Below are positions 21,640 to 33,860 of a DNA stretch of 64,000 nucleotides, in pieces. Made by a program: the position numbers and the translations under genes. How positions within the stretch are numbered: position 1 is the stretch's first letter; each line of letters starts with the position of its first letter. Below the pieces are notes generated by a model that searched no databases, had not been told where the DNA came from, and was given only the letters and a program-made list of their open reading frames with translations. The DNA comes from Ceratopteris richardii (Eukaryota > Streptophyta > Polypodiopsida > Polypodiales > Pteridaceae). The stretch covers positions 200,078,325 to 200,142,324 of the forward strand of contig CM035407.1 of NCBI GenBank assembly GCA_020310875.1. Direction: 5' to 3'.

Positions 21640-21867
21640 TGTTGATATATTCTGATAGTGATGTGTGAACACACTTAAGACTCCCAAGGCACTTTTTTCC
21701 CTCTTTAGGAGGTTTTCTTTTCCGAGCTTATATATATGCTTATAACCCTAACGCCTCACTTATCTTTGTACAACCACTTGGTAATAAATTCTCTATTCTC
21801 TTTTGTTGCAAGCTTCTTCTTCTTCCTTTTGTTGTTTGTGTGCTTCCATAGACCTTAAACTCCAACA
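21640..21867 (+). repeat. copia 3' LTR (second copy of the 12147 family)
   Basis: It runs from TGTTGATATATTC to AAACTCCAACA, 228 bp, matching 12147-12356 along its length, including CCTCTTTAGGAGG and the CTTATATATATGCTTATAAC TATA-like region. No PBS follows, so it is a 3' or solo LTR. Confidence 0.82.
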
Positions 21868-23120
21868 TATCTTCATCCGATTGTGCTTCATGTTTGCTCC
21901 TGGAGTGAAAAAACCTAGTAAAATGAGATAGAATACTTGTTGTACCTTGCATCTTCTTTTTTTTGCTCATGTTCCATGGTAGCCAAAACTTAGCTTTGCC
22001 TTCATGGTTGTATAATCAATGCTTTACACTCCATCATGGTCAAAGCTAGGTGTAATTACAATCTTGTTCTAGAATGGTATGTATAGCCTTGGTCAATGCT
22101 AGAGTTCCAAATATCCTCTTCTTTTTTGTCCATATTGGACTTTCTTGGTCTATTTGTTCTAGTGTACATTCAATATTATCTATAGTCATGTTGAATCTTA
22201 GCACATCCATGAAACCATGTCATAAATGTTTGTGGCGGAGAATCATATACTTGTCCAAACTTGGAAAACGGAAATGTTGGGTGCAATAACCGCAGTGCTA
22301 CATCCAAGTCTCTACTATTGAGATTTGTGAATGTCTTCTTCTTCTTTGAATTTTCTTTACGAGGTACATTGATGTTCGTAATGTTCTTTATCCTACTTTC
22401 TTGGTGTAATGCATCTCATATCGATTTCGTGGTGGGGTAAATTGTGATTGTTTCCCCTTGAAAGTTAGTGACTATAAGACCTAGACATTTCTTATGCCCC
22501 TACAATTTCTCATATGAAGTGACCATCTCAACCGGTTGAGACCTCGATGAAGAGTGGGCAATCTTAAATGGTTTTTGCAAACTTGAGAAAGAATCACGAA
22601 GCCTCATTGGATGGTTGAATTGTTTTATTGAGAATAAGAAGAGCATCACGTAGCCTTGCCTTAAGCAAGGGCATCCACTAGATTTTCCCATCACCTAGCA
22701 TCTCTAAAAGTAGTAAAACATATAGCTTTCCGCATATCATACACATTCAAAATTTAGAGCATCACTTAGACTGAGATTGAATAGCATGTGTACAACCTTT
22801 GATAACTCTAAGAAGGCACCTAAATTGTGACTTCAAAAGGGTGTTCTAAAGGAACAAGTGGAGAAAACATCCCTTAGCTTCGTCAAAAATGGCACATCAA
22901 CTAGCTTTGCCCATCAAGTAGTTTCACAAAACTAGACAAACATCAAATAGCTTTCTTCTTAAGCATGCATCATGATAGTTAGCTCCTCTAAAACTAGTAC
23001 GGGTTGATTCACAATGGATGGCGGCATATTTTTTGAATGTTTATGATCTAATCACAAATAAACATTTTTCATAGGGTGTTCACAATGGGAGGTGGAACCT
23101 AGAGTTCCATTTTCCATGTC
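21868..23120. other. Unassigned decayed sequence
   Basis: No convincing gene. On the minus strand 22460-22200 gives short suggestive pieces (NITNINVPRKENSKKKK; LNSRDLDVALRLLHPTFPFS) but no family I can name. The rest is AT-rich with short frames. It may be a very old retroelement or a pseudogene fragment. Confidence 0.4.
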
Positions 23121-23199
23121 ATGGAAAAATTCTTAGAAAATTGTTGTGGCCTCTCCCCCTTGCTCTTTCCTTCTATCGTTTTCCACATTGTCCAAAAAA

Positions 23200-24165
23200 T
23201 CAATAGTTCAAGCCTGTTCACATCAAAGCTACTCAACGAACATATAAGTGTAACAACTTATCTCGGTCTTTTGAGCTACTATTTTGGCATCCTATTTGTA
23301 TCCGCTGAGGGGGGAATCGTTATGCATCAAGAAAAATATGTTGAAAAACTACTTAAGCATTTTGACTTTGAGGAATGCAAGCCAGTTTCCACACCAATTG
23401 AGACAAGATTTCAGTTCTCAATTGAGGATTCGAGTGATGCATTTGACAATTCTCTTTATTAGCAAGCTATGGGATTTCTTATATATGCATGCAACACAAG
23501 GTTGGATATACAGTATGTATATCCAACTTTGGCACTAAGCATAGCCTTGGCACTAAGCATTGGCAAGAAGTGAAACATGTGTTTAGTTAAGTTGATTCAT
23601 GCATAGCCTTGGCACTAAGCATTGGCAAGCAGTGAAACATGTGTTTAGATATCTCAAAGGCACTTTGAGTCTAGGTCTCTTTTATGGAAGAGATATTAAG
23701 GCATGCTTGCATGATTTTACAGATAGTGATTGGGCTGGTTGTTATGATACTGGCTTTCCACTAGTAGTAATTGCTTTTTCCTTGGAGACTCATGCATATC
23801 TTGGTTGAGTAAGAAGCAACCTATAGTGGTGACATTGACTTGTGAAGCTGAGTACATGGTAGTTTTCATAGGTACAGTGGAGTTTATATGGTTGAGATGC
23901 CTATTGATGGATCTTTGCATGGAGATTGATGCTACTATGCATATTCTCACTGATAGTCAGAGTGCATTGGTTGTTTCCCAAAACCCAATGTTTCATGCAT
24001 GAATCAAAGATATTGAGGTGCATTATCACCATATGAGAGAGCACCTTGGCAAGAGATATTGATTTGGTATATGTGCCTACACAAGATAATGTGGTAGACA
24101 TATTCACCACAACTCTTCCACGAGAAATTTTTTAAGCTTTTCGCAAAGCTTTAGGCTTATTACCT
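23200..24165 (+). pseudogene. pol: copia reverse transcriptase end and RNase H
   Basis: The plus strand encodes LGLLSYYFGILFVSAEGGIV, then KYVEKLLKHFDFEECKPVST (the RT thumb/connection typical of copia), a frame interrupted by a short duplication at 23541-23650, then GTKHWQAVKHVFRYLKGTLS and DFTDSDWAGCYDT, the start of RNase H with its first Asp. RNase H continues as SKKQPIVVTLTCEAEYMVVF (Glu) and ILTDSQSALVVSQNP (Asp), ending in IEVHYHHMREHLGK and the pol end near 24165. It is followed by a polypurine tract and LTR. The upstream RT and everything before it is missing. Confidence 0.88.
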
Positions 24166-24210
24166 TGTGGGGGCTGATCTATCACTCGTATGTGTTCACA
24201 TCATTCACTA

Positions 24211-24220
24211 CATGGGGGTT
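24211..24220 (+). other. Polypurine tract of copia element
   Basis: CATGGGGGTT lies directly before the TGTTACACC LTR start and downstream of the pol end, as expected. Confidence 0.75.
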
Positions 24221-24511
24221 TGTTACACCTATGTGTTCCTCGAGTAGCTTTAATGTGAACCTTTTCCCTATACATGGGTACTTTGTACTCTAGTGCTAGC
24301 TAGAGGTTTTTTCCCCATGTTACCACAGACTTGATACACTCATGTGGTGGTACTTTGTATCTAGGGATACTATTCAACTCTTACTTTAGTTCAGTTCATC
24401 ATCAATAGAGAGAGTTATTCCAACCATTCGTCTTCTCTGTGTGTCTTGCTACATTTGTGCTCCTTGTGTGTGCTTCTTGTGTGTCTCTCACACTTATACA
24501 CACACCCAACA
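24221..24511 (+). repeat. copia 3' LTR
   Basis: 291 bp from TGTTACACCTATG to ACACACCCAACA. It follows the polypurine tract. It is not clearly related to the 12147 family LTR. No partner 5' LTR is in the window. Confidence 0.78.
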
Positions 24512-26090
24512 CAAATGAGCATCAAGGGGATCAAGCACTATCCTCTTCATCACACAATTGCTCCCTTCATAGCTAGAGCATGCTAAAAATAGAAGGTTGA
24601 AAAGGAACGATTAGTACCAAAAAGGATTTCCTAAAGTCAAGGTTGTCTCAAATTTCAAACGCTCTTTTAATCCCCTCCTCTTCTTTCATCAATAGTATGT
24701 TTCACTTCATAGCCCCATCTTCTCACCTAAGCCTCTGTTTTCAATGTGATACCCATGTGTGTGATAAGCACTCAATAGCCATAGCTTTGTATGCATACTT
24801 AAGAACAATATTGTCCTTTCCATCAACAACAATTTCAGCAGGTCCTTGAGAATCTTCCAAGACCTTGGGACTTGATTCCAATGAAGTATTCAAGTCGTGA
24901 AGCAATTCCAACTTTGCTTCTATAGATGAAGAAATCCTCACTAAAAGGCTATGTTGAATCAAGGATAAGCCACTTTTTCGTCCTTTCCTATCTCTAATTT
25001 TCTCAATTGTTAATCCTTTTTTCATTCCTTTGATTTTCTTGAATAGAGTCAATGTGAATCTGCTGTTGGATCCTTCTTTCACTTGAATCTCTCTAGGCAC
25101 AAAGCACCTTGTGCAAGCAATGAAAATCCATCCATATGTTATCCAAAGGAATCGACATTCACCCCTGCTATTCCTGCACATTATCCTTGATGGGCCAATT
25201 GAGAAAATTACCACAAAAGTAGCATGAAGAATTCTTTTTGCTCAAAGTTAAAACTCAAATATTTTTTCACTTTATATTCAATGCATGCAAATGATTTTCT
25301 TTTTCCTGGCATATGATACTTTCAAATCAAAGCTAAACTAGTAACTTTTTGGTTCAACAACTATTTTAAATGAAGTTCAAGATAGAGTGACAAATCTAGT
25401 TTTGATTTTCAAGACACAAATTTCCTAATCCACTCTTTCAAAATTAGTCATCATATCATATAAATAGGTTCATGCAGGGAATTGATACATTTCCATAAAA
25501 TATAACTAATTCCTCTTATGCATACATCCACCTTGTTTGCCCAAGATAACTAAAAATTATTTCAAGACCACAACCAGTTCTTAACGTCTTTTAAGCTTTT
25601 GAATTTTCTCATATTTCTCTACTTCATCCCCATCCATTAATGTACTAAAGCATAATGATAACTTCTATTTCTTTAGGATGGAAGAAAGTAGAAAATTCCT
25701 ATTTTTAGAGGTTTGTAAGAATATTCGCAACTTTTTTGTTTATAAGGGGAAGCCTTAACCCCTATTCCACGCTGAGGGTCTAGATAAATTCATAAGAAAA
25801 ACTAAGATCCCAATCAGACATGCTTATATGCACAAACCTGCTCCTATTTATACAAAAGAAGTTCTTCTTCCTACTTGAGCTTCAAATTTTATTTATACTT
25901 TCATACCTTAACTTTATTTATAACGAGTTTAAACAAAAAATTCAAGCAATTCCATTCCTACTTGAGTTAACTAGTTGTCACTCTGAATTTGATCATATCA
26001 TGAGCCAGTTTTATAATTTTTGAACAATATGAATGCAAAGGTGCAATGCAAGTATGTACAAACAAAAAGAATTGACGTCACTTTGTCAAT
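24512..26090. other. Unassigned; includes one 157-codon minus-strand open frame
   Basis: The minus-strand frame 25214-24741 is the only longer open stretch. It is unrecognised: N-terminal CRFLWITYGWIFIACTRC, then a Lys-rich middle (KKIKGMKKGLTIEKIRDRKG) and SSIEAKLELLHDLNTSLESS. It lies downstream of the minus-strand gypsy pol end (26190), so it could belong to the 3' end of that element. Codon pattern does not stand out. The remainder (25215-26090) is AT-rich and shows nothing identifiable. Confidence 0.35.
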
Positions 26091-26104
26091 TTGGTTCTTC
26101 AATA

Positions 26105-28380
26105 TCCTTCTCCAATTTGTACTCTTCATCTTCATTTTCATTATTAGCTGGCTATTCAATTAATGCTTCTAGAATTTTATAAACCTCTTCATCTCTTCTT
26201 TTAAAGAGTTTCACTCATTTCCTTGAATAAGGTACTTTGAACACAATATTATCTAGTTCTTTCAAAACATAAGTGTTATTTTCATTTACTTTACACACAA
26301 GATATGGATCAAACAAGGATTTCATTAATTTCTTTCTTGCTTCATATTGTGTGTCAAATGAACAATCATAAACTAGAACCTAGTCACCATCTTGAATCTT
26401 CTTGGTTTGTAGTTGATGTTGTTTATCAAAGTAGATCTCGTTCTTTATTCTTGATGCCTTTAGCTTTTTTTTTTCACTTCCTTCAATTGCTCTTGTCCTA
26501 TTCTAGTTGTTGCAATCTCAAACATAACAATTCCTCTCTCAACATTTTAGTACTCCAAGGTAAAGAAAACCATGCCAACACATTTTCTTTGATTGGAAAT
26601 ATTGGTTTTTGTGAATACATCAATTCCACAGGCATACACCCAGTTGTGTGTGTACAACTCATGTGATCATCCCACAAAGAAAACCATAAATATTTTGACC
26701 ACTGATTAATTTTTCCTTACAAGCTTTTGCTAAAGCTCTCACTATTTGTGAATGGCCTCTTTCTATTTTCTTATTTGCTTCAAGATTATATGTTGTGCTC
26801 AATGCTAATCGGATTCCATGCTTTTGGAAAAATCTTTAGCTTCTTGTGCATCAAGTTCTCTACGATCATCTACAACTTTCTCTACATAACCAAACCTAGA
26901 AAGTACATCCTCTAGTAAGAATTTACATACATTTCTTGTTGAGTTGGTACATAAAGTTCTACCTTCAACATGATTAGTGAGATCTACCCTAGCAAGTACA
27001 ATATAATGCATGTTCTTAACTCCTAATGGCATGGTTACAAAGTCAACAACCCATTTATAGTGTATGCTAGGTGAATACGTAGGTTATAATCCATGAGGAT
27101 GTTTCATGAGTGCGTTTGACATTGTTTACATGATGCAACATAAGAAAAAATATGAACATACATTCCTCGTCACCAATATCTTTCCTTTATTTTTCTCATA
27201 TGTACCCACAAACCCCCTATGGCTATCCACAAACCCCCTATGGCTATCCACAAAGAGTCATATAAGTCTTTCATTACACTTCTTTCTAAATCCTTTGTTC
27301 CTACTACATGTTGTGGAAACATTATTTTCCCTAGGGCATGTCTCCATATCAATCCATCTCGTAAGAAAAATTGAAATGCATGCTTTCAAATATTTTAAAG
27401 TCCAAGAAGTTGGTGCAACCATTTTACTTAGATAATAGCCAATATTAAGCCAGTTTTCATCATAATTAGCTTCATTAAAGAATTCATATACAAAAGATTT
27501 GGCTTCATAAGCAAGATGTTTAATTTTGCAATTTCTTTCTAATTCAACTTCATTGTATTGTGCTCTAGATAACATATCTGCAACAACATTTGGTTTACCT
27601 ACAATATGAATAAATTCAGGACTTATAAATTTAATATATGCAATCCATCATAGTATAGCTATATCTAGAGTTGAAAACTTAACAATCATGCCCACTAGAG
27701 GTAAACAATTTGTTTCCACAATTACATTTGCACCAATAAAATAGTTTCTATCATCCTTGAGTGTAGAAACAACTCCCCAAAGTTCTCTTTTGACATGAGG
27801 ATAATTTTGTTGATCCTCTCACAATATTTTTGCTCCAAATATGATGGCATATCTCTTACCATCTTTATCTTCTTGAACAATTACCCACCCAATAACAATT
27901 GGACTAGTACCTATAGTAAAAAAGATTACTTTTCCATTTGAGTAATCAATCTTTTTTCAAAATTGGAGCCTACAACAAAAGAGACTTAAATTCTTCATGG
28001 CTAAAATATTCTTGTCAAGCCAAAGAAAATTCTTATGGTTTCGTAACGAGCCATATAAGTCATCTACCACCTGGGAAAAGTGAGGAATCTGAATTGCATA
28101 AAAGACACATGCTAAAAAAAAATTCTCACTTCACTCATAAATTTGCAGGTATTTTCCATCCTATCAATTGCATCCACTTTTGAAGGAAATGGTTTCCGAC
28201 CATAAAGCAACATAAATGCCCCATGATGAGTACCTAATTTACTCAAAAAGTAGATTTCTTAATAAAAAATATTGAGTAACTTCTTCAAATCATTCCATTA
28301 AGTTTCTCACAATCGAGAATATGAGTTTTTACAAATTTCCTATAGCCATCGATATCAACAATAAAGTCTTTATCTATTTC
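26105..28380 (-). pseudogene. pol: Ty3/gypsy pol: RT end, RNase H, integrase
   Basis: Read right to left, 28300-28100 gives the RT connection (FPSKVDAIDRMEN-like, then ACVFYAIQIPHFSQVVDDLY with stops). RNase H follows: PIVIGWVIVQEDKDGKRYAI, VKRELWGVVSTLKDDRNYFI and FIHIVGKPNVVADMLSRAQY (about 27900-27550), with the D-E-D pattern partly kept. Integrase is at 27130-26805 (MPLGVKNMHYIVLARVDLTN, then VEKVVDDRRELDAQEAKDFS, where the second catalytic Asp region is visible). The C-terminal end (26420-26190) reads ARKKLMKSLFDPYLVCKVNE and VFKVPYSRK. Many frameshifts and stops. Its RNase H/integrase style differs from the Athila-like copies, so it is another gypsy lineage. Confidence 0.8.
27205..27256. 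repeat. 21-bp unit in tandem
   Basis: CCCCCTATGGCTATCCACAAA is repeated two and a half times inside the decayed integrase, a local slippage duplication. Confidence 0.85.
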
Positions 28381-28430
28381 CACAAATCCTTTAATGGGTT
28401 ATATGGATTTTAATGCCTTGAGGTTTTTAA

Positions 28431-28879
28431 TGTGATTTGTGTTTTGATTTAGTAGATGAAGACTCATGAGGGTGTCAACGCACATGGAATTATTCAGATA
28501 CTTTTGAAGATATTTAGAAGAATATTTAGAAGATAGTATTTTAGTTATTTTTCTAAAGATAATAGAGTTCTTTAGAAAATAAAGTTTTTGTAAAAATAGT
28601 AGATCACTTGAAAAGTGACGATTTTGTAAATAAAGAAGATTATCATAAATGCATGCTTTTTGAAGCGCCACCCTCATGTTTCTTCTATCCATGATGTAAT
28701 TAAAAAAAATACTTATAAGTACACATGCTCTAATAGACTCGTCCATCAGATTATGTGGGGGGTGATTGTACCTAATCAAGTGTCAATTCTCTTGTCTCTT
28801 TCTATTCCATTTATGCTTTTGTGGGATTTCATTTCTGTACTATCCTAAGCATATGTGCATATGTAGGATGTAGTCAACA
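28431..28879 (+). repeat. Probable 5' LTR of plus-strand gypsy element
   Basis: The right end is set by GTCAACA at 28873-28879 followed by one base and a perfect iMet primer site. The left end is uncertain: TGTGATTTGTG (28431) or TGTTTTGATT (28440). No second LTR was found to confirm the borders, because the element's 3' end is truncated near 33860. Confidence 0.6.
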
Positions 28880-28880
28880 G

Positions 28881-28892
28881 TGGTATCAGAGC
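28881..28892 (+). other. Primer-binding site, tRNA-iMet
   Basis: TGGTATCAGAGC is the exact complement of the 3' end of plant initiator tRNA-Met. It starts the leader of the gypsy element whose gag lies at 30100. Confidence 0.93.
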
Positions 28893-29069
28893 AAAGGTGT
28901 GTCTGCAGAGGTGGTTTCTCAGCATTTTGTTATGATTCATGGCATCCATTTTCGATTTGGCATCCATCTTGATCATCGGGTCTAGGTTCTCGTTTATCAA
29001 GTTCGTTTGTTTTTGGTTTGTCGATGTGTTTTTTTTGAATTTTTTTGAATTAGTTACTATACGATGTGC

Positions 29070-29550
29070 TCATTGTGACACGGTGAAATTGTACTCACTA
29101 TGATCATTGTGCTCACTATGCTCACTGTACTCATTGTACTCAGTATGCTCATTGTGCTCACTGTGCTCACTATGCTCATTGTACTCACTGTGCTCACTGT
29201 GCTCATTGTACTCACTGTACTCACTGTACTTATTGTGCTCACTATACTCACTGTACTCCTTGTACCCCCTATGCTCCCTATGCACTGTTCATTGTTCAAG
29301 TTTGGTTTGATTATCAAATTAGTTTATCAAGTTTTTTTTATCAAGTTTTCTTATCATTTAGTTTCTCCTTCAGAGTGTGCACGTTGTGCTCACTATACTT
29401 ACTGTGCTCATTGTGCTCACTATACTCACTATGCTCAATATACTCCTTGTACCCCCTATGCTCCATGTGCATTGTTCACTGTTGGAGTTCGGTTCGGCTA
29501 TCAAATTAGTTTATCAAGTTTGTTTATCAATTTGGTTATCATTTGATTAC
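29070..29550. repeat. 9-bp CTCACTGTR repeats in two duplicated blocks
   Basis: 29095-29275 and 29387-29455 consist of imperfect 9-bp units (CTCACTGTG/CTCATTGTA/CTCACTATG). Both blocks end with the same flank (CCTTGTACCCCCTATGCTCC then TGTTCA and TTATCAAATTAGTTTATCAA), so the whole block was duplicated with about 190 bp spacing. It lies in the leader of the gypsy element, between PBS and gag. The open frames here are repeat artefacts. Confidence 0.9.
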
Positions 29551-29769
29551 TCCTTTGGCTTACTCCAAAGCATCGACTAAGGCATATAACTATTGCATCC
29601 TTGGATTCGCTGGCATTCATGGTTCTCTTGGTTCATTTTGGTTCCCTTTGGTTCAATTGGTAGCCATTGGCTACATGCAAACCAATTCTAACTTATGAGT
29701 GGCAATAAGTGATTAGTTATTTCCCTAGCTAGCTTACTTATTTCCCTAGTCAGCTTACTTAGTTCCTTA

Positions 29770-29850
29770 TTTGTATGGGATTTGAACCCACAACCTCATC
29801 CTTTCGAGAGATAAAATTTATCCACTAGCCTATTTTCACTTATTGATAGC
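29770..29850 (-). other. tRNA-like sequence (possible SINE head or tRNA relic)
   Basis: On the minus strand the block reads AGGCTAGTGGATAAA, about 20 bases later GGATGAGGTTGTGGG, then TTCAAATCCCATACA. GGTTCAAATCC-like B box and a TAGTGG A-box-like part have tRNA spacing, and this arrangement is common at the head of plant tRNA-derived SINEs. No complete cloverleaf can be folded with confidence, and no SINE tail was defined. Confidence 0.45.
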
Positions 29851-30099
29851 ACATTCCTTTTAATTAATATTTAACACAACTTTTAACACTCTCTTCAACT
29901 TATTTATTTATTTATTTTATTTATTTCTTTATTATTATTTATAAAAAACTCTCATTTATTTTATTACTATTATTATTATATACACTATTGTTAAAATCTT
30001 TTTCACATGCTTAATCCTAGGTTTTGATTCTATATAAGGCCATTGGCCCTACCCATAATACCGAGGATTTTAGTACATCACCACTATCCAAGGTATGGA

Positions 30100-31772
30100 T
30101 TGAGCAACAATTGAAGTTTTTATGACATGAACTCCAACATGCTCAAAATGAGATAAAAGAACGTGATGCTACACTCTAGAAATACAGTGATGAAAACAAA
30201 CTAGTTAGGGTGGTGAAGGCCATTATCACTACTCAAGAACAAGGCACGGAGTCCAAGATTGGTGCAAAAAATTTCCAACTTTAATAATTCAATGGATGAA
30301 AGGATGGCACATTTCTTCTTTCATGGCTATCCCAATTTTATGTTTTTTATTCTGACGAATCATATTCTAAAATTGAAAAAGTGAAGTTTGTTACTAATTA
30401 TTTGGTGGGTAAGCCCAATTATGGTGGAATGTTTTGTGGCATAGCAACGATCCCCCCACCACATGGACCACATTTCAAGAAAAGATCAAGGAGTCCTTCC
30501 TTCCTCCTTAGCTCCACTTACATGCTCCTCGATCATGGACAACTTTTGAATGGAAAGATGGAGACATTTTGTCTACCTACACTAAACATTTATGGCAATG
30601 ATTATTACTTGTTTGTTTGCTCCAAATGATTCCTAAAGATACCTTGCAACAGAAGTATGAAGATGGTTTGGAGATGGGAATCCAAGCTAAGAGAAAACCA
30701 CCAATCAAGCCCAATTTTCCTTTCAAGCATCCTTTTTCTACTTTTTCTTCTCCATGCCTACCTACTTTTCAATGGCCACATACTTTTCAGTGCCCTCATC
30801 AATCTAATTTCTCTCTATTACCCAAGACAACCCCCGTACAAACTACCAAACCTCCAAGCCTTCAAACTACGATGCTGGATGCTCAACAAAAGAGGCCCTA
30901 TATCACTTACTGGCATTGTGGTAACTTTGGTCATACTAAAGCTAAATTTAGGTTACGAACTAATGACATGAAGCCTGTCAGAGCTCAAGTACACAATGTA
31001 GAGGTGGTTCATGAAGACACCCAACCTGATTGGACCAAAGAATCATTGGAAAATGATTTAAGTACCTTGGGTAATGAAATTTCTATTCATTTTTACTTTG
31101 AACGCAAGGTAATATTAACGGTAAGGTTGTTAATATTTTACATGATGATGGTAGTTTCTCCTTATTTTATTTCTCATACACTAGTAAAAGATCTCCGATT
31201 AAACCCACTTCCTTCTATGTATAAACTTAAGGCTGCATTTCAAGGAAATAGATATAATGTTATAAGTGAAGTGTATAATGTTAAAATTTGCATAGGTTCA
31301 TACATAGATGAATGCACATTCTTAATTGCTCCTTTGCTATCCTATGATGTTATACTTGGTATGCCTTTTCGTCATCATTATAATCCATGCATTTATAATC
31401 ATACACACACAATGAGTTTTAAGTTTAACAATCAAGTTATCTCTTTGTATACAATGCATGACTTCCAAACATTTCCATTAACTAGTCATACTCAAGTAAA
31501 ATGTGCATTTAGGAAAGGCTACAACTCATGTATTGTTTTTGTCAATAACATAGTTGATTACACACATACACTTCCTAAAGCACATAAATCATTTATGGAT
31601 TTCTATAAGGATTGTTTTATGGCTGATTTTCCTTCTAAAATACCACCTTCTAGGGAATCACTTGACCATAGTGTAGACTTAATTCCTAATAGTTCTCCTC
31701 CCCATAAAACACCTTATAAGCATGGACATTTACATAAAAAAGAAATAGCTAATCAAGTTAAGGATCTACTCT
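30100..31772 (+). pseudogene. gag: Ty3/gypsy gag and protease
   Basis: Degraded gag begins near 30100 (HELQHAQNEIKERDATL, then TKFQLFNGWKD-like core, frameshifted). The open frame 30617-31772 carries the C-terminal gag half with a Pro-rich stretch, a damaged zinc knuckle (YWHCGNFGHTKAKF: first and last Cys replaced by Tyr and Phe), then the protease. The protease active site (HDDGS) has been thrown into another frame near 31135; the downstream strands FISHTLVKDLRLNPLPSMY and VILGMPFRHHYNP are clear. A relative in minus orientation lies at 49650-49880 (RAFRKGFNSCIVFVN matches RKGYNSCIVFVNN here). Confidence 0.82.
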
Positions 31773-33860
31773 AGAAAGGAATTATAAGGCCTAGTTCTTC
31801 TCCCTTTGGAGCACATGTTCTCTTAGTGGAGAAGAAGAAGAAGACTTATAGGATGTGCATTGACTATAGAGTGCTCAATAAGATCACAATTAAAAATAGA
31901 TATTCTATTCCTAGGATAGATGATCTGCTATATAAACTTCATCGAGCACGTGTCTTTTGTAAAATTGATCTTAAATCTGAGTATCATCAGATATGAATGA
32001 CACAAAATGACATTTATAAGACTACCTTTAGAACTTAGGCTAGTCATTTTGAATTTGTGGTATGCCTTTTGGACTCACCAATGCAACTGCTACATTTGCG
32101 CATATGATGAATAACATTTTCCTTGAGTACCAAGCTTTTCTTCTTGTTTTCGTTGATGATATACTTGTCTATTGTGAGAATAATGATGACCATGCAAATC
32201 ATTTACAACAATCTTCAATTTGTTACACAAAAAAAAACTTTATGCTGATCCTGAAAAGAGTTATTTTTTCCAAAACAAATTAGAATATTTAGAAATAATG
32301 CATGCTCTTTTCTAGGGTTAGCTAGGTTCTAAAGAAAGTTTGTAAAAGGTTTTCTTATTAGGACTTTCACTCACATTGTTATTGAAGAGAAAGTTAAAAT
32401 TTTCATGGGGATTATCACAACAGCAATCTTTTGAAAAACTCAAACATGGACTTTCTCATGCACCTATTTTGCAATTACCAGATTTTGCCCTTTCCATGTA
32501 GTTGCAGGTGCTAGTGGTTTAGGTATAATTGTTGTATTAATGCAAAATCATCATCCCATTGCATTTGAAAGTAGGAGACTTAAACCTTCTTTAAAAAGTT
32601 ATAGCGGTTGTTGTGCATTCTTTAAAAATTTGGAAACATTATCTTATGGGTTATTTAGTTATAATCAAAATAGACCAATAGGCTAGTAAGGAGTTATTAA
32701 ATCAACCATTGATTTTTGAATGACACATTAAATGGGCATCATTCATAAAAGGTTTTCAGCCTATGATTCAATATCAGCCTAGAAAATCTCCTGTTGTAGG
32801 TGATGCCCTTAGTTGCTTCCCATCCCCACAAAAAAATATTATTTCGATCACTAATATTTCTATTGTTCATATTCATTCATTTCGTGACATGATTCAGGTA
32901 TGCATCTGATTTATATTTTTCACAAACATGGAATGCTTTCAATAATTCTACAACATTTAGTGAGGATCAATACACTTTTCATAATGGATTCTTGTATTTC
33001 CAACACAAGTTATGCATCACACAAGGTTTTAAAGAATTTTTCATGAAAGAGATGCATGAACCACCATATATGGGTCATAGGGGCATACAAAGTACTATTT
33101 TCATGTGTAAAGAATTTTTCTTTTGGCCAAATATGGAGAAGGATATTGCATAGTATGTTTCCCATTGCATTGTGTGTCAACATGTGAAACGACATCATGG
33201 TAAAGCATTTGGGTTATTAATACCACTTCCCATACCTAATGGAACATGGGAACAAATTTCAATGGATTTTATTATTGGTCTTCCTAGAATTTCCTCTCAT
33301 AATGATATTGTTTGGACAATTTTTGATAGGTTTAGTAAACAGGAATATTTCATTCCTTGTAAAAAGACTCTTTTTGAACCTCAAGCTGCTAAGTTATTTA
33401 TTAAATGCAATTTTTTGCATCATGGTTTTCCAAAAGTTATTCTTTCAGATCGAGATGCTCATTTTTGTAATCACTTTTGGGTTGCATTATTTCGATATTT
33501 ACTTTAGCTCTACATTTCATCCTGAAAGTAATGGGCAAAGGGAAGCTACGAATAGTACTATTTTAGATTTATTACATTGTTATTCTTTAGATAATCCAAG
33601 TAATTGGGATGAGAAAATTCCTTTATTGTAGTTTGCATATAATAACACATCACATACCACTACTGGACGTGCACCGTATGAAATTGTTTATGGTAAAAAG
33701 CTTCCCACTCCCATGACTCTCACTCAAACTGATATACCTATAGCTGATTCTTTTGCACAAGATCATATTTCTACACTTCATGAGGTTCATGAGCACATTA
33801 AGAAGAGGCAAGAACACTGCATGCGTAATGTTAATAAGAAATGCTTAGCTAAACAGTAGT
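31773..33860 (+). pseudogene. pol: Ty3/gypsy RT, RNase H and integrase
   Basis: After a single stop the reading continues in frame: [40 protein letters not shown], then after stops the catalytic box AFLLVFVDDILVYCENNDDH (about 32130-32185). RNase H is poorly kept (32440-32830; HPIAFESRRLKPSLKSY). Integrase shows the HHCC finger (KEMHEPPYMGHRGIQS, then SHCIVCQHVKRHHG) and the D-D-E core (ISMDFIIGLPRISSHND; VILSDRDAHFCNHFW; FHPESNGQREAT). Homology ends near 33860 (VHEHIKKRQEHCMRNVNKK), before the integrase C-terminus; the element's 3' end is lost. At least eight stops or shifts. Confidence 0.88.

Noticed and set aside
28399..28779. 126-codon minus-strand open frame over the 28.4-28.8 kb LTR
   Set aside because: It overlaps a probable LTR next to a perfect primer site, has no family features and is rich in Ile/Leu/Tyr from AT-rich DNA.
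29057..29546. Long open frames on both strands over 29.06-29.55 kb
   Set aside because: They are products of the 9-bp repeat, which is a multiple of three and so stays open in several frames; the peptides are low-complexity.
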